This document shows, piece after piece, positions 54,560 through 64,000 of a DNA stretch of 64,000 bases (position 1 is the stretch's first letter; each line of letters begins with the position of its first letter). The translations under genes and the position numbers were made by a program. The DNA comes from Gnetum montanum (lineage: Eukaryota; Streptophyta; Gnetopsida; Gnetales; Gnetaceae), in NCBI GenBank assembly GCA_015680685.1, contig MNCI01036132.1:620138-684137 (forward strand), written 5' to 3'. The notes below the pieces were generated by a model. It did not search any database. It worked only from the letters and a program-made list of their open reading frames with translations, and had not been told where the DNA came from.

Positions 54560-57110
54560 AATTGCAACGGATGCCTGTTAGATTGCCAAAGACAAGATGA
54601 AGTTTCAAACAGTGCCTGGAGGTGGAGGTTCCTATGGCATTGATGATCCCTCATCCCGTCCTAGTGCTGGTGGAGGTTGAGGTTGGCCTACTACTACTAC
54701 TACTTTTGCTAGAAGCTTGAAAGCATCTAAAAGTGCTTTCATTTTTTCTCTTTGCCTTGTGGGTCATACATGGTACACACGGCTTTGCTAATGTGGTCTG
54801 GTGCTGGGCTATCCCATAGGCATGGCATCAATGGAAATAGTTCCTTTGCATTGTAAAACTAGGCTGTGAAAGTTTTACATTCTACATTGAATGTCTTTAC
54901 AAGGTTTTGTAGCTCCTGGTAGTTGTTTATCCTTTTGGCTAGGTTCTTAGCAATAGATCATTGGTCAGTGAATTTGCTCCTAAGAATTTCAAGTTGCGCA
55001 TTGGCTATCTCCAACTTTTGCTTTGTCTCTTTGTGAAGCTTGAATTTCACCTCATAGAGGAGGTAGGAACTAGCCACCTACTTTTTAAGTTTAGACCTTG
55101 GCCTCCCCACTATTAGCATCACCAAGTTTGCATAATGGAGGTTACCAAGCTCCATGTACTTCATCATCTTTTCAATATGCAAATATTTTTGGCGAGTTTT
55201 AGCCTTGTTGAACACATTTAGTCCATCAAAGATGAGCTGCCATATGTCACCTCTTTATTGGAATTGCTAGAGGATCTCGTTTATTTTTTGCATTTTGCAA
55301 TTAGATTTCTTTCTCATTGACCTTTTTAAGAAGCCCAACCTAGTCCCTATAGTGATTTTCCATGCATTCAAATTTCAAGGCTTTATTTTTTTAGGCGGCT
55401 ACCTCAATGGCACTTTTCTAGCAAAGGGCACAAACTTCCTCTGTTAAGAGATTTCAATTCTTGGCTGTTAACTTCCTTAGATCTAAATTCACCTTAGCAA
55501 GTTGCTCTTGTTAATAGCATATTAATTCTATGAGTTAATCCTTTTATTATTTAGCATCATGCAAGTGATGATTATCCTTAGTGAGGATTAAGTTCTCCTT
55601 CCAGACTACGACAAGTCCTTGTCAGTGTTGAAGGCCAAGGCTTTTAACAAGGATGCATAGAAGATCGTAGTCTCCTTCATGTTATCAACCTGCTAAAGTC
55701 TTTGTTGAAGCTACTGGAAAGCTTCATCCTTAGTGAGCTTAGGCCTAAGGATCATAGGGTCGGAGAGATGAGCATGTAACTTAGTAACTTTAGTGACCAA
55801 CCATCAATTGGTTGTGGGGGCCTCCTCTACTTACGCATCAGCAATTAGCAGTTTGCCTCTTGTCTCGAGCAACTATGATTGGTTTGCAGTCATTTCATTT
55901 GGGAGATCAAAGATCTCTAAAAATGGTTGCCTAGTTCCAACTAGTTATTTCAACACTTCCTTGTGTTGGGTAGTGCTCATCCAACCACTCCTTGCTCTTG
56001 TGGACACACGGATGTTCACTAGGATAACAATGCCAAATATTACTACTGCAGGAGTATTTAAAGCTTCAGCAACCCTGTCAACCACCACCTCCACTACTGT
56101 CTTCTAGCCTTTGTGCTATATTACTAGGATAGTCATCCCCTCACCTTTCTTCAACATGATAGAGAAGGTCGTAGCATTTTCTAAGATTTCATGGAATGTT
56201 TGTCCTGGGATGGACACTTTGATTTCTTAGGTACTAGGATTGGGTCTTGTGAACACCTGGTTTCTTTAAGTAGATAATAGTGGGGTAGTCTCACTGTTCA
56301 ACGAGTTGATAGACCTTGTAACCTCATTTAAATGGCTCATGGTTGGATGGTAGACTGCTAATTCTCCATCACATGTGGAAACTTGCTACTATTGCAGCTA
56401 CTACTCTTAAAGCTTTTTGATACATTCTACAATTGTGAGTATTTCCAGTATTGTTTTAGATGGTGGTGGTGGCTGCTCCTCCTATAGCTTAGTTGCTATC
56501 TTATCTTTTATCATTTCTTGCTAGGATGTGGTAGAAGCGTAGTGAACCATGCCATTAGAATAGCGAGCTATTCTTCTCCTTTTGCATAGTTTGCAGATTA
56601 TGCATGCAAATGGAAGCGACTTCCTTCCATTCTCATTTTCTTTAAAGCACGTTTCAATTTTCATATAAATGAGTTGGAGAAGATTGATTAGGAATTTCTC
56701 ACTTAGAGTAGCACATGCCTAGGCAAAGAAAGGCTATCACCTTACTAGGTCTCATTGTTAGATTCAGTTGATAGGCTACGATCTTGAAATATGCATGCTC
56801 TGCCATTGTGAGGGCATTATACTCCTTGCTTTCCACTTCATAGAATTGCTGGACTTATTCTTTCTTAACTTTAGGGTCCACATGTGTAGAGATTTCAACA
56901 AATTTGACCCTTGTATCTAGCAACCTGAGGACCTTAGTAATGGCCTCAATCGAGTAGGAGATGGTGATGTCCTTAATTTTCACCGACTCATCTCTTTGTT
57001 GGTTGTTCCAAAATAAGTAGGTCTCTCCCATATACCATTCTTTACCATTGGAGAGATGGATCATATGGGAGACCCCTACAGGTTGTAAGAAGGGTCTAAA
57101 GTTCAACTTC
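54560..57110 (-). pseudogene. Third ORF of E9, in the envelope position, coiled-coil-rich (decayed)
   Basis: On the minus strand a broken frame of about 850 codons runs from near 57106 (MNFRPFLQPVGVSHMIHLSN, WYMGETYLFWNN, 83 codons open) to about 54560. The N-terminal third is globular and not recognised. The last third is rich in Lys, Glu, Gln and Leu with heptad-like spacing (KLHKETKQKLEIANAQLEIL, AKNLAKRINNYQELQN), suggesting a coiled coil. Stops are frequent. It ends less than 200 bp before the PPT, where Athila elements carry an envelope-like ORF. Homologous pieces: 9549-9901 and probably 13076-13261 in E1. Gag and pol of E9 are not visible. Confidence 0.6.
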
Positions 57111-57930
57111 TGGAGAATTTCTTAATCCTGATTTTCTTCAAGAAGGCCTTTGTTAGGATGATCTCTAAGCTAGGCCTTGTCCTAGGAGCCTCATCTTCCC
57201 TTGATTGGCTAGTTTCTACTATGGGAATTTGGTGAATAGATTCTACTTTTGGCTCCTCTCAAAGGGGTTCTATTGTAGGGGTTGCCTCAGGTGCTTGTTC
57301 TTGGGGGTAGCTACTACTATTGGCCCCTACCTCCTCTTGGTTGCTTCTCCTTGGACTGTGAGGGCCCTACTGCCTATGGTCCTTGTTTCAATGCTATTTA
57401 TGATCACAAACATAATCCATGAATAGCTTTTTATTGCAAGACATTTAGTCATTGTGATATCTTTCTTGTTAGATTGGGTTATGTTTGGGTTTGTTTGTGA
57501 TCTTGGCTAGTTTATTTTAATATTATTTCATTTGCTAGCTATTGAAGTTTATGTGATGGTCTTAACCATTTATGGTAGTTGATTTTAATATCATTTTAAT
57601 AGGTTGACCATGGAGAGTTAGCAAAATTTTGAAAATTTTTTTACTAGTAACCAAAGGTTTATGTTCCCCACAATGTAGAGCTTACCTCTAGTAGCATGAG
57701 AATCGAAAAATGGGCTAAATCAAGTTAGCAATTGAAAAGTTATGGTTCTTGGAAGGTTTATGGGCTTTGAAAAGGGAAAAAATTGCTCTTACTTCCTTGA
57801 AAACTGATGCAAAAATGGCTAAGTGTCATGCGTATTTATACTATTTTTATTGTATGTCGACGGGGTTGCATCGACTCATACACTATGTTGACGCAATTGT
57901 TCGTAGCCAACTTTTGGATTTGGAAAATGG
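57111..57930 (-). other. Unassigned, with an LTR-like segment near 57815-57900
   Basis: 57111-57430 may extend the third ORF upstream (charged or Pro/Ala-rich on the minus strand) but I cannot confirm a start. 57815-57900 has a complement TATA (GTATTTATAC) followed by GTCGACGGGGTTGCATCGAC, the same word order as TATA and U3 in the E1/E6/E9 LTRs, so it may be a diverged LTR fragment. The expected LTR ends are not found. Confidence 0.35.
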
Positions 57931-58259
57931 AGGAATTTTAGCAAGTTTTAGAATGAAATGGAAACCCAATGGAAACTAGAAAGATGCAAAAAGATGAAAA
58001 CAACATAGAAGAGGATCATATATGCTTGAGGAAAAGGAATTAAATACATTTAGAGGAATGTAAAATTCCAACATTAAGCAAATTTGGATGTGAAACACCA
58101 TAAAAATTTTAGCAACACTTCCAGACAACTTTAGAGCCTCTGAAATGGCTTCAAGCAGCCCACCATGGAGCAAGCAAGGTCCCCCTGGGGCCCATAGATC
58201 ATGACGGCAAGTCTCGGTATCAAGAATCATCCATTTCAAGGTCAAAAAGTGCAAATTTT

Positions 58260-58870
58260 TTACTAAGTACAATGTGCTTGCACTATGTTTACGCTGCACA
58301 GCATAAGGATCAGCGTCACTAGCATTTGGGGCCCTGAAACTGAGTCAAAATAGGCCAAAATCAAGCACAAGGACCCCCCATGACCTTCTCCAAGGTCCCC
58401 AGCGGTTCCCAGCCTTCTGGAAAATCAAAATTTGGGCCTTAAATGAGGTGTTTTCGGTTGATTACGCTGCGGCTACATTTTCTTACGTTGCAGAGCGTAA
58501 GGATGCATAATCACTATTCATCAGCGTAAAACACTATTCACTGCGTCAAACACTATTCATCGCGTGAATACTATTCTCTACGTAAAACACTATTCATTGA
58601 AGTTTCAGAAAATTCCAGAAAAGTTTCAGAAAATGGCAAAAGATCCTCAGCATCAGCAACTTCTAGAAAATCAAAATTCGGGCCTTAAATGAGGTGTTTT
58701 CAGTTGATTACGCTGCAGCTACATTTTCTTACGCTGCAGAGCGTAAGGATGCGTAATCACTATTCATCAGCGTAAAAACACTATTCATCAGCGTAAAATA
58801 CTATTCACTGCGTAAAACATTATTCATCGCGTGAACACTATTCATCAACTTCCAAAAAATTTCAAAAATA
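58260..58870. repeat. Direct duplication with TTACGC/GCGTAA hairpins
   Basis: 58424-58620 and 58666-58860 are two close copies beginning AAAATCAAAATT and GGGCCTTAAATGAGGTG. Each contains TTACGCTGCAGAGCGTAA (a stem of seven) and a run of CACTATTCAT with GCGTAAA units. The TTACGC/GCGTAA words recall the E8 LTR hairpins, so this is probably U3 of another Tat-type LTR. Confidence 0.75.
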
Positions 58871-59689
58871 TTTCAGAAAATGGTAGAGAATTATCAGCAT
58901 CAGAAACTTTTAGAACATTCTAGAAAATTTCAGAAAGACTCAAGAACAAAGAAGTTTCACGCAAACGGGGGTCAAATTTCTCTTGTTGTACATTTCATTG
59001 TAAATCGACATGTGTGGGCATGTTAGGCCCTCATGTTTAAATTAAATGTACTTNAGATTGGCGATTCTGAGAAAGTATAGAACCTACAATCCTTGGGCGC
59101 TCGGCACACCTGACTGTTGGCTTCCAAGTTCTTCTCACGTTCATTCCATTTCATCGCCGCATCATCGTGTCATATCTTTCCAGGGCTAGGCGTTTGACTT
59201 GCCATCCACACTTGTGCAACTACGCTTTGACCGGTGCACATTTTTTTTAAAAAAAATAATAATACAGTTTCATTATTGCCTCCCATTTACATTGTTTAGT
59301 TGTATTTATGCTTTGTTTACAATATAGTTCGTTCTACGCTTTATTTATAATTCAATACACTCTGTTTACATTTTGTGTTACTATTTGCATTCCGTTTACA
59401 TCCCGTTTACATCGTTCACGATAACCCCAGCGCTAGCCGTAGCTTACGCTCGGGGAAGTCCTTGGTTGATTTGCGTGCAAACCATCCAAGGCACTCTACC
59501 TTTGTTCCATTTTCCAGCTTGCCCTCAAGTGAAGGCAGGGTCAACTGTGGCTACCCAACAATCTTTCGGTGTCTGTTTCCATTCCAGCCTCACACCGACG
59601 ATTTAGGTCAGTACAGGATGTTCAAATGCACGTTGATGGGATTGAATGTGCAAATGGTTGTTGCATAGGAACTTTAACTTAAGAGAGAC
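58871..59689. other. Probable Tat-type LTR or leader remnant, no gene
   Basis: Includes a single N at 59054, TTTACAT/TTTACAA-type repeats (59280-59420) and a GCTCGGGGAAGTCC segment. No ORF with motifs. It may continue the LTR suggested for 58260-58870, but no ends are found. Confidence 0.35.
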
Positions 59690-60245
59690 CAAAGGGAATA
59701 CAAGTGGGTCCTTCCTAAAGTAGGCATATGTCCCAAATGCCCTTGCATGTCCTCATTCCAAGGAATTCGTAGGTACCAAGGATGACTAATGGTTATTTCA
59801 AGTTAAAACTCATACCCAATGGAGCAAATGTTGCAAGATTATGAGATCATCATAACAAATGCATCAACTAATCATGATATACGGTAATGGGGTGATAGGT
59901 TATGATTTAAAAATGATGGTAGAGAGAGAAAATGGTAGGTATGTGATCTACAATAAGGTCACATGAGATCCTTATGAAGTGTGTCATTAGAATGATTTGA
60001 TACCATCCCATGCTCAGTGTAGACCAAGTCCATCCACTTTCAATGACTTTGCATTACCATATTATGGCCCTTTGACCATTAAGAATTCATGAAAATTCCT
60101 AAAGGACAACCATCACTCCAAGAGAAGAGGGAAGATAAAAAGAGCCTTAGTTAGAGAGATACCTTTAGGCATGGGTAACATGTCATTATAGCCCTATAAC
60201 TAGTGCTTGTAGCCTATTATTATGTCTAGGGGTGTGCTTTGAATT
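59690..60245 (-). mobile_element. Fragment of an Athila-like 3' region
   Basis: Aligns in the same orientation as 13880-14440 of E1: CAAGTGGGTCCTTCC, AATGCCCTTGCAT, CAACCATCACTCCAAGAGAAG, GAGCCTTAGTTAGAGAG, ATAACTAGTGCTTGTAGCC, GGGGTGTGCTTTGAATTT. Reversed, it matches E2 22430-22690. Neither LTR nor coding parts are attached. Confidence 0.85.
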
Positions 60246-60264
60246 TTGAAACTTTATGATTGAA

Positions 60265-60437
60265 CTTGAAACTTTATGATTAAAGGTACTTCAATAAGCT
60301 TTTGAATTTTTTAGCATTGAATGAACTTATGCATTGAATTAATAGAGAGATTCAGTAGTTATGGGTTGTAGATTTAAAGATTGAACTTGAAACTTTATGA
60401 TTAAAGGTACTTCAATAGTAAGCTTTTGAATTTCTTA
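60265..60437. repeat. Short direct repeat, two copies 114 bp apart
   Basis: TTGAACTTGAAACTTTATGA TTAAAGGTACTTCAATA and AAGCTTTTGAATTT occur at 60264-60314 and 60378-60435. The second copy has a 3-bp insertion (GTA). Confidence 0.9.
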
Positions 60438-63400
60438 ATAGAGGAAAATAAAATCATGAATATTTTAAATCTTTTTACATCAATACTTCAATTTGCATTT
60501 TCTTTCTAGACTAAATATTGAAAATGTACTTTGTTTAGCAAAATTGTTTTCACATTTATGAATGATTTTGCTTTCATAGTCACTTTTGGAAATCAAATTT
60601 TAACCGTGGATCTATGGAGTAAAAAAAAAATTTGTATAATTTAATTAATTTTAGAATATTTAGTATAAAATCCTAGGAAAACGATAGAAGATTAAAAAAT
60701 TAGATAAAAGTAAAGATTTGATTAATGTTATTCAGGGCATTATTTTTCATGAAAACATTTGAAGTTGATATTAAAACATGTACTTTAGAAGATATCATGA
60801 TATTGTATAAAAATATCATAATTTGGAAAGGAAAAAATATAACTAAACTAATTTAATGTTGCAACATGAAATACTATGCATTATTGACCTTCTTAATTAA
60901 GTAATCCTTCCTAGCAAGAATCCTCCTCTTGGGGGACCAAAAAGCCTAGTCAAGAAAATAAGCATTCAAGTTTATATCAGATGATAATGCAAGGTGCATT
61001 GTATCTTTTATGATATTATGAATAACTTAAACCAAATTTTCTTTTAGACTTTCAAGAACCTCAATAAATTGGAGATTTATAGCTCTTTTTCTTCTTCTTC
61101 TTCTTGTTTCTTCACAAAGTCATACAAAACTTTAAGACACTAAGAAATTGCATCAATAACTATTTTATATCTAGCAATCATATCATAGAGTTTTTTTCTT
61201 TGATTTAGGGTTTAGATTTTTAACCATTGTTATTTTGATTTGTAATTTTACTACCATTTATTACTGTGCCATCATAATTTCTAGTTAATCAAATATAACA
61301 TCCTCATAGGTAATCTCCTTTTTTGTCATTCTTGATATACGAGTAAGTTGTGGTTTTGGTCTTGTGGTATGTATGTGTGATGTGCCACTATGCTATTGGT
61401 GTATGTGTTTCTTTGAGACCTTATTTATCATGCTGATAAGTTAGAATGTTATGAGATTTTAGATTATGAATTATTGACATTTTATTTTTATTTCACATCA
61501 ATCTTGTTATACCATGAGGTAAGCATCATTATTTGGATGAGTGTTTGACATGGGTATATGGCTAAGTTTACATGATGACTGTGTTTTACTAAATATTTGG
61601 TATTTTATGCTTTTCTTTTTATAATAGCTCAATGATAAGTGAGTCTCAACTTTGAGTGATTTTTTGAGTAGAGCATTTTTTTAGAAAGTTATTGGTTTTG
61701 ATGGTTTTGAAATTAGATTTACGGATTGAGAGATATGTTGATATGTTGATGTAGGGGTAATAGGTTATTAGTAAGTTTTTCATTTCTAACTTGTACATGC
61801 TTATAGCCCCTATTGGTAGTCTTTGATTTTTTATATATTGAAAGCTTATGATTAGTCTTTAGAAAAGTATTATCTAGTTTTGTCCCTATGCTTAATTTAA
61901 TAATGACTATTGGATTTTCTCCTATATCTATATAAACTGAGTACTTGTAATTCATATTTCCATCTTTGACATTCATAAATAGTGGAATGGAAGACTCTAT
62001 TCATTTGGCAAGGTAACATGCATGAGTACATTTGTGTGTCAATTTGTAGTGGTTAAGTTGTCCATTTCTTTAATTATCAAAATTTCACATTCCATTGTTG
62101 GATTTCTTTTCCTTTAGTTTTGGTAGTTTTCATTGACTTTTATGTCTTAGATGAGGGTTATTGATGTGTAACAAGGTTTGGATTAATTGGTATAGAATTT
62201 GTGCAAATTCATCGATGATCAAGTTAGAGATTATTGTTATGTTTTCATTATTGATTCAAATTGAGTAGGTTGATGTGAATGATTATGTAATGTTAAGTGA
62301 TGAGATGTCAATGGTGTAATGTTAATTGATTTTGTACAATGATGAATTGCAATTTCTAGTTTATGGATTTTGATGATGTTGTACAAAAGATGGATAATTG
62401 TGTTGGATTTATTATCGATTTTGAGATTATTTCTTTATATTTGACATGAAAGGATGCTTAAATAATTATTGCTATGGATTTACTATGATAAGATTGCTAA
62501 TGTTGGGGTAATGCGATCTTATTTTCTATGATCTTCTAAGTGAGGGTTTGATCTTGAATATTTTGGATCAATTGGATTTTTGTTTATCTCTTGAAGATTT
62601 CTACTTGCATCGATGTTGCATGATGTAGAATTTGTTTATTTGTGGTGTGTTGGCACAAACTTAGAGTTACCAATGATTCTTTATTCCTATCCTAGTGACA
62701 AGAAACTATTGGTGGGGCAAAGGTTTTTTTAATGGCAATGCTTATCTCCTCTTTGTAATGATAATCACAATGTTGAGAGCTCTTTCAAAAATGTGAGCTT
62801 AGGTGTTTGCTAGTTTCTAGAAACACCAAGGCCTAGATACCTCCAAATAAACTTAGTGGTTGTAGAGAACTATGTGTTTAGGACTAAGATTTAGTATAAA
62901 TTTCACAATATTCTATTTTGGGAGCTTAACAACAAATTGTACTTTTATGAAAAGATTCAACCATTTTATTCTTTTCTGTAAGCAAATGAATTTTTAGCTA
63001 TATTAGAGCTACTTAGTCTACAAAATATAGATCATATGCTACATGTACTAATTTTCCTTTCATTATATGCTTAAGTGTAATTCAATAGATCTATTACCAG
63101 TCTTCCATAGAGAGAAAGTTCCATGAGAAAAACTAGAAACAAAGCAAGACTCAATGGATTGATAGAAATAAAATAGTAAAATTGCATAAAATCTTAAACA
63201 TTGAAGACATGCTAATATTGACATGAGTAACTACTTTGGAAAATAAAGCTATTTATATAATCAATAATACCAAAAATACTAAACCCTTTACTCAAATAAT
63301 CAATTAAACAATTCCAAGAAATGAGTTGCAAGCCACACTATAATCTTGCCTACTAGATAAGCAACTATGATAAAAAAGAAAATAAAAATAACTCACTAAA

Positions 63401-63716
63401 TAGAAGTAAATGAATTGAATCAAGTTTGAGTTTAAAATGTCATTGTACAAAAATATTCCTCCAATATCTAAGACTCAGTTCCTCCTAGCTCCTCCTCCTT
63501 TTAACAAATTTTCTCTGGGCTTTTTACACTAGTCTATGGCAGTTACAAATGTTATAATAATTAAGGCCATAACTTCCTCATGTTCACCTCGTATAAATGT
63601 AAACCACTTAATAACTGTTTAGTTTTTCAAAATAAATTCATCATTCTTTGAATCTAAAGTCCCTCAACTAATAACTATTAAGATAATCTCCCGTGACTTA
63701 AGAAAGCCTTAATAGC
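60438..63716. other. AT-rich DNA without a recognised gene
   Basis: Strongly AT-rich on both strands with a (TTC) run at 61089-61105. No open frame beyond chance, no LTR termini, no tRNA or rRNA. Possibly very old repeat remnants. Confidence 0.55.
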
Positions 63717-63998
63717 CTAATTCATTATATTTGGTTTAGTGTTAGTAAGCTTTTTTAAGACTTCTTTAGCACTTGTTTCTCCCAAATTGAATTTATTTAT
63801 CAAATTTATTATTTCTATTAAGGTAACTCTCACGTTGGTACAAACTTGTTCCAGTTTCAGCTTATTCTTGGTAGTTTTATTCATGGTCCCAGTAACTGCC
63901 ATTATCATATCCAAATAATCCTATTTGCATTGAGGTAATAGTTCTCTCTTAGTTATAGCTAAATCAAATAGTTCTCGTGTCTTTTTGTTCATCCACAC
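63717..63998 (-). pseudogene. Partial unrecognised ORF running off the right edge
   Basis: The minus strand from the window edge reads VWMNKKTRELFDLAITKREL, a stop after PQCK, then 65 codons (DMIMAVTGTMNKTTKNKLKL and on to NTKPNIMN). One in-frame stop, charged and Lys/Leu-rich, possibly helical. It may be the end of a retroelement ORF. I recognise no domain. Confidence 0.3.
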
Positions 63999-64000
63999 AA

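Overview
This is plant nuclear DNA, almost all of it a nest of LTR retrotransposons around one clearly functional host gene, an intronless AP2/ERF transcription factor of the RAP2.4 (DREB A-6 / ERF group I) type at 49752-51119. The amount of old, nested, non-excised Ty3/gypsy sequence and a RAP2.4-like protein with a non-angiosperm-looking C-terminus suggest a large-genome seed plant, probably a gymnosperm. I cannot name the species. I use labels E1-E9 for the elements.

Left part. 1-6002 is the 3' half of a Tat-lineage gypsy element (E8): decayed pol with reverse transcriptase, two RNase H domains and integrase, a 30-bp tandem repeat, and a 2.5-kb 3' LTR with hairpin repeats and a TATA box. 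E8 sits inside the protease region of a minus-strand Athila-like element (E7, 6003-9548). E7 is next to a fragment of an unusual third ORF (9549-9901), which is cut by the LTR of another Athila-like element (E6, 9902-11712). E6 is truncated against a copia gag fragment.

Central nest, 11713-46170. A minus-strand copia gag, now split into 11713-11933 and 45874-46139, is interrupted by a 34-kb complex. E1 (minus, 11934-45873) lies in the copia gag. E2 (plus, 17455-24428) lies in the gag of E1. E3 (plus, 24888-44859) lies in the leader of E1. E4 (plus, 28636-37190) lies in the protease of E3. E5 (minus, 40979-42203), a solo LTR or collapsed element, lies in the 3' region of E3. Every boundary is supported by paired 5-bp target-site duplications, two exact and three with one mismatch or in a gapped copy. 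E1-E7 and E9 share one Athila-like architecture: primer site for tRNA-Asp, LTRs starting TGATG and ending CATCA, Ser/Arg/His-rich gag, and a long 3' region. Only E3 still carries RT-RNase H-integrase. E1, E2 and E4 lost pol through different deletions.

Right part. Copia 5' LTR with minisatellites lies at 46173-47223. A low-copy island at 47224-53541 holds the AP2/ERF gene, its TATA box and an upstream cluster of ACGT-core sites. Next is the 3' end of another Athila-like element (E9, 53542-57110, minus) with the best copy of the third ORF, sitting where Athila elements carry an envelope-like ORF. Then come repeats with TTACGC hairpins like those in the E8 LTR, a further fragment of Athila 3' region, and about 3.7 kb of AT-rich DNA with no recognised gene.

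Assembly caveats: a 650-N gap (41341-41990), and a 261-bp inverted copy bracketed by single Ns (43057, 43319) that looks like a gap-filling artefact.
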